Shown in pieces: positions 27,228-35,077 of a DNA stretch of 64,000 bases. Both the position numbers and the translations under genes were made by a program. The notes under the pieces are model-generated. The model made no database searches, had not been told where the DNA came from, and was given only the letters and a program-made list of their open reading frames with translations. Source of the stretch: Alphaproteobacteria bacterium (GTDB lineage: Bacteria > Pseudomonadota > Alphaproteobacteria > Micropepsales > Micropepsaceae); the NCBI GenBank assembly GCA_025350465.1, contig JANXXU010000007.1, forward strand, positions 114,451 through 178,450. Reading direction: 5' to 3'. Every line of letters starts with the position of its first letter. Position 1 is the first letter of the stretch.

Positions 27228-27396
27228 TTTCTCCCCCCGTTCTCACGGGGGAAGTGGCCGAGCGAAGCGAGGTCGAAGCGGGTAAGTCAAAGCCTAGCTT
27301 CCGCCCCCTCTGTCTCGCCGCAAATCGTTCGTGTTCTTCCGTTGATTCCAATGGGGCTCGACACCTCCCCCGCGAATTCGCAGGGGAGGAAAGATG
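27228..27396. repeat. Long imperfect palindromic element (CTTTCCTCCCC family, copy 2)
   Basis: The left arm CTTTCTCCCCCCGTTCTCACG with AAGTGGCCGAGC pairs with the right arm read in reverse (CTTTCCTCCCCTGCGAATTCG, then GGTGTCGAGC). It is the same design as the element at 13380-13592. It fills the gap between convergent sdhB and bioA and could terminate both. Confidence 0.65.
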
Positions 27397-27405
27397 TTGG
27401 CGGGG

Positions 27406-28671
27406 TCACGTGCTTTCGCGAACGACTTTGACCATCGTCGCCGCCAGACGCTGAAGATCGTCGTCGGTGATGACGAAGGGCGGCGTTGTGTAGACGATGT
27501 TGTTGAAGGGGCGGATCCAGACGCCTTCTTCGACGAAGCGGGCGCGTAACGCTTCGCGGTCGATGCGCTCGAGCTCGATGACGCCGATGGCGCCCTTCAC
27601 CCGCACGTCGCGCACGCCTGGCAGGCCGCGCGCAGGTTCTAAGCCCGCACGAAGTTGCGCCTCGATGCGCTTGATCTGCCGGATGCGCGGCTCGCGCTCG
27701 AAGAGGTCGAGCGAAGCGTTGGCGGCGGCGCAGGCGAGCGCGTTGCCCATGAAGGTCGGGCCGTGCATCAGCGCGCGGGCGGGGTCGTCGGAGAGGAAGG
27801 CCTCGAAGATGCGATCGCTGGCAACCGTCGCGGCGAGCGGCGCGGTGCCGCCGGTCAGCGCTTTGCCGAGGCAGACGATGTCGGGAACAACGCCCGCTTG
27901 CTCCATCGCGAACATCGTGCCGGTGCGGCCGAAACCGGTGAAGATTTCGTCGAGGATGAAAATCACGCCGTGGCGGCGCGCGGTTTCGGCGATGCGAGCC
28001 AAGACTTCGGGCTCGTGAAATTTCATGCCGCCGGCGCCTTGGACGAGCGGCTCGACGATGACGGCGGCAATCGAACGGCGCTCGCGGCCGAGCAGGTCGT
28101 CGAGGGCGCGCGTCGTCGCCGCGTCACGCGGCAGATCGACGATGAACTGCTCGGCGAGCGCACCCTTGAACAGCGAATGCATGCCCTCGTCGGGATCGCA
28201 GATCGCCATCGTGGCGAACGTGTCGCCGTGATAGCCGCCCTTGAAGCTCACGATCTTGTGGCGGCCGCGCTCGCCGCGATTGATCCAAAATTGCAGCGCC
28301 ATCTTCAGCGCGACTTCGACGGCGACCGATCCCGAGTCGGAGAAGAACACGCGGTTGAGATCGCCGGGGAGCAGCGCGGCCAGGCGCTTCGCGAGCGTGA
28401 AGGCCTGTTCGTGCGCCAAGCCGCCGAGCATCACATGCGGCAACGTTTCGAGCTGGCGTGCGACGCATTCGCGAATGTGGGGGTGATTGTAACCGTGCGC
28501 CATCGTCCACCACGAGGCGACGCCGTCGATCAACTCGCGGCCATCGGCAAGCTTCAATCGCGCGCCGTGGCCGCCCACAACCGGGATCGGCAGGCTCGCG
28601 GTTTTCATTTGCGCATAGGGCAGCCAGATATGCGGCCAGCCCGCCGCCAACCACTCAGGCGGTTTGCTCAT
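27406..28671 (-). CDS. bioA: Adenosylmethionine-8-amino-7-oxononanoate aminotransferase
   Basis: 421 residues from ATG 28671, which overlaps the bioB stop by four bases; the track ORF runs 128 codons into bioB in another frame. Class III PLP fold: N-terminal [17 protein letters not shown], the Asp of [11 protein letters not shown] and the PLP lysine in CLGKALTGG. It transfers the amino group of SAM to 8-amino-7-oxononanoate (KAPA), giving DAPA, the third step of biotin ring assembly. Confidence 0.95.
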   Translation of the reverse strand: MSKPPEWLAAGWPHIWLPYAQMKTASLPIPVVGGHGARLKLADGRELIDGVASWWTMAHGYNHPHIRECVARQLETLPHVMLGGLAHEQAFTLAKRLAALLPGDLNRVFFSDSGSVAVEVALKMALQFWINRGERGRHKIVSFKGGYHGDTFATMAICDPDEGMHSLFKGALAEQFIVDLPRDAATTRALDDLLGRERRSIAAVIVEPLVQGAGGMKFHEPEVLARIAETARRHGVIFILDEIFTGFGRTGTMFAMEQAGVVPDIVCLGKALTGGTAPLAATVASDRIFEAFLSDDPARALMHGPTFMGNALACAAANASLDLFEREPRIRQIKRIEAQLRAGLEPARGLPGVRDVRVKGAIGVIELERIDREALRARFVEEGVWIRPFNNIVYTTPPFVITDDDLQRLAATMVKVVREST

Positions 28672-29666
28672 GCCTCCATCGGGCGGATGCCGAGCTTCGA
28701 CCATAAGGCGTCGTCTTTTTCCTTGGCCGGGTTCTTGGTCGTGAGCAGTTTCGCGCCGATGAAAATCGAATTGGCGCCGGCGAGGAAACACAAAGCCTGC
28801 AGCTCCTCGCTCATGTGCTCGCGCCCGGCGGAGAGTCGCACCACGGAGTCCGGCATCATGATTCGCGCCGCGGCGATCGTCCGCACGAACTCGAAGCCTT
28901 CGATCGGCGTCGAATCGCCGAGCGGCGTGCCCTTGATCTGCATCAGCGCGTTGATCGGCACGGACTCCGGATGCTTCGGCAGATTGGCGAGCGTCACCAG
29001 CATGCCGATGCGGTCGTCGCGCCCTTCGCCCATGCCGACGATGCCGCCGCAGCACACCGCCATGCCGGCGTCGCGCACGTGGGCCAATGTGTCGAGCCGA
29101 TCTTGCATCGTGCGTGTCGTGATGACCTTGGCGTAGTACTCAGGCCCCGTGTCGATATTGTGATTGTAGAAATCGAGGCCGGCTTCAGCGAGGCGTTCGG
29201 CTTGCGGCTTGGTCAGCATGCCGAGCGTCATGCAGGTTTCGAGGCCTTGGTCTTTCACCGTCTTGACCATGGCGCAGATCGTATCGATGTCGCGGTCCTT
29301 GGGCTCGCGCCACGCCGCGCCCATGCAGAAACGCGAGGCGCCGCCGGCTTTGGCTTGCACGGCGGCGGCCGCCACTTCTTCAACCGCCATCAGCTTGGTC
29401 GCCTTGAGGCCGGTGTCGAAATGCGCCGACTGACTGCAATAGCCGCAATCCTCGGGGCAGCCGCCGGTCTTGATCGACAGCAAGGTCGACATCTGAACTT
29501 CGTTGGCATCGAAGTGGCGCCGATGAATCGTCTGCGCGCGATGGATGAGATCGGCGAAGGGCAGGGCAAACAATTGCGTGACTTCGCCCATCGTCCAATC
29601 GTGGCGAATGACCATGTCGTCTCTAGCCGGCGCGGACTTGAGGCCGCGCGCCAAATCGATGTTCAT
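28668..29666 (-). CDS. bioB: Biotin synthase (radical SAM)
   Basis: 332 residues. The radical SAM cluster CxxxCxxC is C70/C74/C77 ([16 protein letters not shown]), and [12 protein letters not shown] and the C-terminal AGREHM region carry the auxiliary [2Fe-2S] site features. It inserts sulfur into dethiobiotin. ATG 29666 is used; ATG 29615 (MVIRHDW) would give 315 residues and is also plausible. It is the first gene of bioB-bioA, divergent from bioF-bioD across a 181-base gap. Confidence 0.94.
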   Translation of the reverse strand: MNIDLARGLKSAPARDDMVIRHDWTMGEVTQLFALPFADLIHRAQTIHRRHFDANEVQMSTLLSIKTGGCPEDCGYCSQSAHFDTGLKATKLMAVEEVAAAAVQAKAGGASRFCMGAAWREPKDRDIDTICAMVKTVKDQGLETCMTLGMLTKPQAERLAEAGLDFYNHNIDTGPEYYAKVITTRTMQDRLDTLAHVRDAGMAVCCGGIVGMGEGRDDRIGMLVTLANLPKHPESVPINALMQIKGTPLGDSTPIEGFEFVRTIAAARIMMPDSVVRLSAGREHMSEELQALCFLAGANSIFIGAKLLTTKNPAKEKDDALWSKLGIRPMEA

Positions 29667-29756
29667 GAAGCTGGTCCAGGTTTTCTGCAGGAAATCAGCG
29701 AGCTGCGCAGCATAGGGTGAGGCGGCCGCGCGTCAAGGCGAAGACCTAAAACCGCT

Positions 29757-29783
29757 TGTCATTCCCGCGCAGGCGGGAATGAC
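29757..29783. repeat. GTCATTCCCGC palindromic repeat in the bioB-bioF gap
   Basis: GTCATTCCCGC-GCAG-GCGGGAATGAC is a near-perfect inverted repeat of the same family as 11236-11354. It lies in the divergent bio promoter region, so it could act as hairpin or operator, but its presence elsewhere argues for a dispersed repeat. Confidence 0.6.
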
Positions 29784-29847
29784 AGTTGGAGGGAACGGCG
29801 AAGCGGCGGCGTTTCAATTGTGAGCTGGGGCGCATAAAGTGCGATCC

Positions 29848-31005
29848 ATGACCTCACTCGACGAATTCGCGCGCTCCAAGCTTGGCGAGGCCGAGGCGCG
29901 GGCGCTCAAGCGCTCGCTCGCGGAGACTGCGCATGCGCCAGGCCAGCGCGTTCTGCGCGGCGGGCGAAACTTCGTTTCGTTTTGCGCCAATGATTATCTG
30001 GGACTTGCGCAGCACCCGGCCTTGAAGGCGGCGGCGAAGCGCGCTGTCGACGAGTACGGGGCGGGCGCGGGCGCATCGCGGCTCGTCACCGGTAACCATC
30101 CGCTCTATGCGGAGCTCGAAGCGAAGCTGGCCGCGCTCAAGCAGACCGAAGCGGCGCTCGTTTTCGGCTCGGGATATCTCGCCAATGTCGGCGTCGTTCC
30201 GGCGCTGGTCGGTGCAGGCGATCTGATCTTGGCCGATGAACTGGCGCATGCTTGCTTGATTTCAGGCGCGCGCCTTTCGGGGGCGCGCGTAGTTCTATTT
30301 CGCCACAACGATGTCGACGATCTGCGCGCGAATCTTGCGCACGAGCGCAGCGCAGCGCGGCATTGCCTCGTTCTTACCGAAGGCGTCTTCAGCATGGATG
30401 GCGATCTGGCGCCGCTCGGCGAGATCGCCCGCGTAGCGCTTGCGCATCGGGCGTGGCTCATGACCGACGACGCGCACGGGTTCGGTGTCGTCGGAAACGG
30501 ACGAGGTTCGGCCACGCAGTGGAACGTTACGCCGGATTTGCAAATGGGCACGCTGTCGAAGGCGGTCGGGAGCTACGGCGGCTATGTCTGCGCGAGCCGC
30601 GCTGTCGTCGAGCTTCTGGTCACACGCGCGCGGTCGCTGATCTATGCGACGGCACTGCCCGCGCCGACGATCGCTGCGGCAATCGCGGGCGTCGACATCA
30701 TTGCGAGCGACACGGCGCTCTGCGCCAAGCCACTTGCGCATGCGCGTGCCTTCGCGCGTGCGGCGGGCTTACCGGTGCCGGCGTCTTCCATCGTGCCGCT
30801 GCTCCTCGGTTCGCCGGACGCCGCGCTCGCTGCGTCACGCCTGCTCGAGGACGAAGGATTCCTGGTGGTGGCGATCCGCCCGCCGACCGTGCCTGAAGGA
30901 ACGGCGCGGTTGCGATTCAGTTTCGCCGCAGACCACGCGATGGAAGACATTCTCAGATTGGCCGAGATCGTCCGGACACACATCTTGGCGCGCCGCGCGG
31001 CTTGA
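29848..31005 (+). CDS. bioF: 8-amino-7-oxononanoate synthase
   Basis: 385 residues from ATG 29848 (a GTG three codons upstream is used by the track). PLP-dependent alpha-oxoamine synthase: FCANDYLGLAQHP, the GSGYLANVGVV block, Asp in MTDDAHGFGVVG and PLP lysine in MGTLSKAVGSYGG. It condenses pimeloyl-ACP/CoA with alanine, the first committed step of the ring. It lies four bases upstream of bioD. No bioC/bioH/bioZ is in the window, so the pimeloyl source must be encoded elsewhere. Confidence 0.94.
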   Translation: MTSLDEFARSKLGEAEARALKRSLAETAHAPGQRVLRGGRNFVSFCANDYLGLAQHPALKAAAKRAVDEYGAGAGASRLVTGNHPLYAELEAKLAALKQTEAALVFGSGYLANVGVVPALVGAGDLILADELAHACLISGARLSGARVVLFRHNDVDDLRANLAHERSAARHCLVLTEGVFSMDGDLAPLGEIARVALAHRAWLMTDDAHGFGVVGNGRGSATQWNVTPDLQMGTLSKAVGSYGGYVCASRAVVELLVTRARSLIYATALPAPTIAAAIAGVDIIASDTALCAKPLAHARAFARAAGLPVPASSIVPLLLGSPDAALAASRLLEDEGFLVVAIRPPTVPEGTARLRFSFAADHAMEDILRLAEIVRTHILARRAA

Positions 31006-31009
31006 AGCG

Positions 31010-31678
31010 ATGAGGCCGATTTTCATCACCGCGACCGGAACCGACGTCGGCAAAACCTACGTTACCTGCGCCTTGATCCGCGCCCTCAAACGCGCGGACG
31101 TTGAGGTTGCCGCATACAAACCCATCATCAGCGGGTTCGACGCGGACGAAGTTGCGGCCAGCGATACTGGGCGGATTCTCGCAACGCTCGGCCGGCGCTC
31201 CGACAGTCAATCGGTCGCGACGATTTCGCCTTGGCGCTATCGCGCCCCGCTATCGGCCGAAATCGCAGCAGAACGCGAGGGGCGAACGGTGCCGTTCGAC
31301 GAGGTGACCGCCTTTTGCAAAGAAGCGGCCGCACGCGCGCCGGGGGTCTGTTTGATCGAAGGCGTAGGTGGCGTGATGTCGCCGATCGATCGTACGCGGA
31401 CGAACCTGGACCTGATTGTCGCGCTGAAGGCAAGACTGCTCCTCGTGGCGGGAAGCTATTTGGGAACAATCTCGCATGTTTTGACCGCCGTTGAAGCACT
31501 GCACGTTGCAGGCGCCGATACCTTGGCCATCGTGCTCTCGGAGTCTCTATCCTCGCCGGTCGCGCTCGATGAGATCTCGAAGCGTATGGCCAGCTTCACG
31601 CGCGTGCCGATCGTTGCCATCGCGCGCGGCGAGGAGGCGCCGCCGGCGCTCGTCGATCTCATTGAAGCTAGGGCTTGA
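31010..31678 (+). CDS. bioD: Dethiobiotin synthetase
   Basis: 222 residues from ATG 31010, four bases after the bioF stop; the track ORF extends back through bioF. P-loop FITATGTDVGKTYV at the N-terminus, IEGVGGVMSPID as the DAPA/carbamate-site loop, and a TSN-like later region. It closes the ureido ring of dethiobiotin with ATP and CO2. The 3' end overlaps the convergent L,D-transpeptidase gene by 11 bases. Confidence 0.93.
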   Translation: MRPIFITATGTDVGKTYVTCALIRALKRADVEVAAYKPIISGFDADEVAASDTGRILATLGRRSDSQSVATISPWRYRAPLSAEIAAEREGRTVPFDEVTAFCKEAAARAPGVCLIEGVGGVMSPIDRTRTNLDLIVALKARLLLVAGSYLGTISHVLTAVEALHVAGADTLAIVLSESLSSPVALDEISKRMASFTRVPIVAIARGEEAPPALVDLIEARA

Positions 31679-32168
31679 TCTCGATCGGCGTCCCGACGGG
31701 GACCAGCGTGTAGATTTCCTCGATCTCGGTATTGCGTACGCCGATGCAGCCCGCGGTCCAATCGGGATGGCTGCCGGCATCTTGTATTTCTTCAATGAAC
31801 TCGGGCGTGCCGTGAATGGCAATCAGGCCGCCCAAGCGAATGCCGTGCAGCTTCGCCGCGAGGCGGTCGCTCTTGTTTGGATATGAAATGTGCAGCGCGC
31901 GATGGAATTCGCTGGCAGGGTTCTTCGCGTCGATGATGTAGCTGCCTTCGGGCGTTCGATCGTCTCCGCCGCTCTCCTTGTTACCCGGGGGGCCGACGCC
32001 AATGGCGACACGGTAGGTCTTAACCACTTTTCCCGCCGCGAACAGCGTCAGAATGTGCGCGGACTTCTCGACAATAATACGATCGACCTTGGCGAAGCTC
32101 TCGGCCTCAGCGAAGCCGGACGCCGCGATGAACGCGAGGATCTGGGCGACAAAGCAAATAACACGCAT
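31668..32168 (-). CDS. L,D-transpeptidase (YkuD family), exported
   Basis: 166 residues. Signal peptide MRVICFVAQILAFIAASGFAEA, then the YkuD domain with the catalytic pattern H119 (LIAIHGT) and C141 (DWTAGCIGVRN). It is a minimal single-domain form, like proteins annotated YafK/ErfK, that may make 3-3 peptidoglycan links or attach or cleave cell-wall proteins. It lacks a LysM domain. No good Shine-Dalgarno site precedes the ATG. Confidence 0.88.
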   Translation of the reverse strand: MRVICFVAQILAFIAASGFAEAESFAKVDRIIVEKSAHILTLFAAGKVVKTYRVAIGVGPPGNKESGGDDRTPEGSYIIDAKNPASEFHRALHISYPNKSDRLAAKLHGIRLGGLIAIHGTPEFIEEIQDAGSHPDWTAGCIGVRNTEIEEIYTLVPVGTPIEIKP

Positions 32169-32361
32169 TTGGAGGTTTCTTGAAAAAAGCCCTACCTATC
32201 GTCGCAGGCGTTGGCAGCGACCGCAAAGTTGCCATGATGTGCGCATTGCCGCAATCTCCGGCAATTCAGTCATGCTAGGTTCAGGTCAATCATGTGACTT
32301 CTAGCATCTCTCGCACACGGCTCGAGCCGTTGCGCAACACCGAAACAAGAGGACTGCAAGT

Positions 32362-33159
32362 ATGCGACTTACGACTGCGCTCAGCGTCGCCGTGATCTCA
32401 GGCGCGCTATCACTTATTGGTGGAACTGCAAGCGCTGACCCATCGCCGGGCGGAAGCTACCGCGCCACCTGTAACGGCATCAATGCCGAGCGAGGCACGC
32501 TGTCTGCCACATGTCGCACGCGCGACGGCCGTTGGAACGACACCGAGCTCGATCGCTATCGCGATTGCTCGGGCGACATCGCCAATATCGACGGGCAGCT
32601 ACGCTGCTCGCGCGGCGAAGACGACGGCGACCGCTGGGGCGGCGATCGTGGCCACGGTGACGATGGCGACCGGGGCGACGATCATGGCGGCGGCTGGACG
32701 CCGCGCGGCTCCTACCACGAGACGTGCCGCAACGAAGGAGCCAGTCACGGAACGCTGAGGGCTGAGTGTCGCGATCGCTCGGGGCGCTGGCGCTACTCGG
32801 AGCTCGAGAACTTCCGCTCGTGCGACGGCGACATCTACAACGACAGCGGCATACTTCGCTGCCGGCATGGCGACGACGACCGTTCGGGCGACCGCGGCTA
32901 CGGCCGGGCGCAGATCACGCTCTACAAGGACTCCGACTATCGCGGAAGCTCGCGCACATTCGACAGTGACGTCCCGGATTTGAACTCATACGGATTCGGG
33001 AACGCCGCTTCGAGCGCCAATGTGCGCGGCGGTGCGTGGCAGCTCTGCAGTCGGCCCTACTATCGCGGCCGCTGCGTAACCATCGACCGCAATGTCAGGA
33101 ACTTCGACGGAACCGGGCTGAACGACGAGATCGAGTCGCTTCGCCCGCTCCGGCGTTAG
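32362..33159 (+). CDS. Secreted double CVNH plus beta/gamma-crystallin protein
   Basis: 265 residues. Signal peptide (1-25), then two cyanovirin-N homology units: 31-82 (GSYRATCNGINAERGTLSATC) and 116-167 (GSYHETCRNEGASHGTLRAEC), each with four cysteines (C37/51/69/82 and C122/136/154/167). A Gly/Asp/Arg linker (84-112) separates them. Residues 183-263 are a beta/gamma-crystallin unit with two Greek-key halves (ITLYKDSDYRGSSRTF, WQLCSRPYYRGRCVTI). CVNH domains bind mannose glycans and beta/gamma-crystallin units often bind calcium, so an envelope or extracellular glycan-binding protein is likely (inference). AGAGGA lies nine bases before the ATG. It stands alone. Confidence 0.85.
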   Translation: MRLTTALSVAVISGALSLIGGTASADPSPGGSYRATCNGINAERGTLSATCRTRDGRWNDTELDRYRDCSGDIANIDGQLRCSRGEDDGDRWGGDRGHGDDGDRGDDHGGGWTPRGSYHETCRNEGASHGTLRAECRDRSGRWRYSELENFRSCDGDIYNDSGILRCRHGDDDRSGDRGYGRAQITLYKDSDYRGSSRTFDSDVPDLNSYGFGNAASSANVRGGAWQLCSRPYYRGRCVTIDRNVRNFDGTGLNDEIESLRPLRR

Positions 33160-33195
33160 GCCCCTCGCGGAGCACGCGCCGAATTTGCTAGGGTT

Positions 33196-33233
33196 AGAGA
33201 GGCCGGGTGTGGGACATCCGGCCTCTCTCCGTT
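33196..33233 (+). terminator. Terminator-like hairpin after the CVNH/crystallin gene
   Basis: AGAGAGGCCGG pairs perfectly (11 bp) with CCGGCCTCTCT around an 11-base loop, followed by TCCGTTT. The T-tract is weak but the stem is strong. Confidence 0.6.
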
Positions 33234-33269
33234 TCCCGCACCCTGTCGGCGCAATAAGGAGCCTGGCCA

Positions 33270-34130
33270 ATGGCGAACAAACACGCGTCCGGTCCGCAAG
33301 ACCTCGTCCTTGATCGGCGCAAGTTCGCGGTCACCGCACTCGGTGCCGGATTTGCGCTCTCGGTGCAACCCGTTTCCGCCGAGACGATAACGACCGACGC
33401 GAACGGCTTGACCGCGGGGGAAGTGAAGATCCCGGTGACCGACGGCGAAATCCCCGCCTACCGGGCGATGCCGGCCGGCGGCAATAACCTAGCCACGATT
33501 TTGGTCGTGCATGAAATTTTCGGCGTGCATGAATGGGTCAAAGACATCTGCAGACGCTTCGCCAAGCAAGGCTATCTCGCGGTCGCGCCCTATCTCTACG
33601 CGCGCCAAGGCGATGCAGCCCAATACACGGACATTCAGAAGCTGGTCACTGAACTTGTTTCCAAGGTCGGCGACGAGGGTGTGCTCAGCGATCTCGATGC
33701 GACGGCGAAATGGAGTGCCGGCAACGGCGGCAATCCGGCGAAGCTCGGCGTCACCGGCTTTTGCTGGGGCGGACGCATCACCTGGCTCTGCACAGCCCGT
33801 AACCCGAACATCAAAGCAGGCGTTGCGTGGTACGGCGGTCTCGTGCGGCGCGAAGGCGACACAAAGCCCAAACATCCCGTCGATGTGGCGGGCGATATCA
33901 AAGGGCGCGTGCTCGGACTCTATGGCGGGTTGGATAAGGGGATTCTTGCGCCACACATCGAGGCGATGCGCGCGGCGCTCAAAGCCGCGGGCGACACTAA
34001 ATCGGAAATCATCGTCTTTCCGGAAGCCGATCATGGCTTCTTGGCGGATTATAGGCCGAGCTACAACGAGGCGGCGGCCAAGGCCGGCTGGGCGAAATGC
34101 CTCGAATGGTTCAAAGCGCACGGAGTCTGA
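33270..34130 (+). CDS. Dienelactone hydrolase family protein, Tat-exported
   Basis: 286 residues. A Tat-type signal ([18 protein letters not shown]) near residue 15 is followed by an alpha/beta-hydrolase of the carboxymethylenebutenolidase family with nucleophile C165 (GFCWGGR), Asp in YGGLDKGI and His in EADHGF. E36-type partner HEIFGVHEW is also present. The substrate is probably a lactone or small ester in the periplasm. AAGGAG precedes the ATG. It is followed five bases on by the aldo/keto reductase. Confidence 0.88.
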   Translation: MANKHASGPQDLVLDRRKFAVTALGAGFALSVQPVSAETITTDANGLTAGEVKIPVTDGEIPAYRAMPAGGNNLATILVVHEIFGVHEWVKDICRRFAKQGYLAVAPYLYARQGDAAQYTDIQKLVTELVSKVGDEGVLSDLDATAKWSAGNGGNPAKLGVTGFCWGGRITWLCTARNPNIKAGVAWYGGLVRREGDTKPKHPVDVAGDIKGRVLGLYGGLDKGILAPHIEAMRAALKAAGDTKSEIIVFPEADHGFLADYRPSYNEAAAKAGWAKCLEWFKAHGV

Positions 34131-34135
34131 CGTTC

Positions 34136-35077
34136 ATGGAATATCGCCAGTTAGGGCATTCGGGCCTCAAAGTTTCCGCCGTCGGTCTCGGGTGCAATAA
34201 TTTCGGACGGCGCTGCTCGGAAGAAGAAACGCGCGGCGTGGTCCACAAGGCGCTCGACCTTGGCGTCACGATGTTCGATACGGCCGATTTCTATTCAGCC
34301 GGTTTGTCGGAGGAGTTTCTCGGCAAGGCGCTGGGCGCGCGGCGCAAGGATATCGTGCTGGCGACCAAATTCGGCTTGCCGCTGCGCCAGGGTGCCTATG
34401 AGGGCGGCGCGTCGCGGCGCTACATCATGGTGGCGATCGAGGCGAGCCTAAAGCGCCTCGGCACGGACTATATCGATCTCTACCAATTGCATTTTCCGGA
34501 TGCGAAAACGCCGATCGAGGAGACGCTGTCGGCGCTCGATTCGCTCCAGCGCGCCGGCAAGATTCGTTATGCAGGCTCGTCGAATTTCAACGGTTGGCAA
34601 CTGGCGGACGCCGCATGGACGGCACGGACGAAGGGTCTTGGGCCGTTCATTTCGGCACAGAACCACTACAACCTGCTCGACCGGCGCATCGAGCGCGAAG
34701 TGGTGCCGGCGGCCGAAGCGTTCGGCGTCGGCGTCATTCCCTATTTCCCGCTCGCATCGGGCCTACTCACGGGCAAGTACAAACGCGGTGCGCCGGTGCC
34801 GAACGACTCGCGCGCAGCGGCAAATCCCGATGCCGCGAGGCGTATGCTGAGCGATGAAAATTTCGCGACCGTCGAGAAGCTCGAGGACTTTGCGCGGAGC
34901 CGCAGCAAAGGCATTCTTGACGTCGCCGTGAGCTGGCTTCTCGGTCAAAGGCAGGTCGCCACCGTCATCGCCGGCGCGACGAAGCCCGAGCAGGTTGAGG
35001 CCAACGTCCAGGCCGGCGCGTGGGAGATGCCGCGCGCCGACTGGGAGGAAATCAACAAATTGACCCTGCGATTGTGA
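34136..35077 (+). CDS. Aldo/keto reductase (voltage-channel beta / YghZ-like branch)
   Basis: 313 residues from ATG 34136. TIM-barrel NADPH oxidoreductase: the catalytic tetrad is D and Y in FDTADFYS, K in LATKFG and H in LYQLHFPD. The C-terminal cofactor region is VIAGATKPEQVEAN. It probably reduces small aldehydes. Its stop overlaps, as GTGA, the start of the MFS-kinase gene, so dienelactone hydrolase, reductase and kinase may share a transcript. Confidence 0.9.
   Translation: MEYRQLGHSGLKVSAVGLGCNNFGRRCSEEETRGVVHKALDLGVTMFDTADFYSAGLSEEFLGKALGARRKDIVLATKFGLPLRQGAYEGGASRRYIMVAIEASLKRLGTDYIDLYQLHFPDAKTPIEETLSALDSLQRAGKIRYAGSSNFNGWQLADAAWTARTKGLGPFISAQNHYNLLDRRIEREVVPAAEAFGVGVIPYFPLASGLLTGKYKRGAPVPNDSRAAANPDAARRMLSDENFATVEKLEDFARSRSKGILDVAVSWLLGQRQVATVIAGATKPEQVEANVQAGAWEMPRADWEEINKLTLRL

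Noticed and set aside
27655-29136. 493-residue plus-strand ORF opposite bioA/bioB
   Set aside because: Mirror frame of two certain biotin genes; composition typical of high-GC antisense frames.
29757-29783. Biotin repressor site in the divergent bio gap
   Set aside because: The palindrome is a dispersed repeat also found after the PBP gene; no BioR- or BirA-like motif was recognised.
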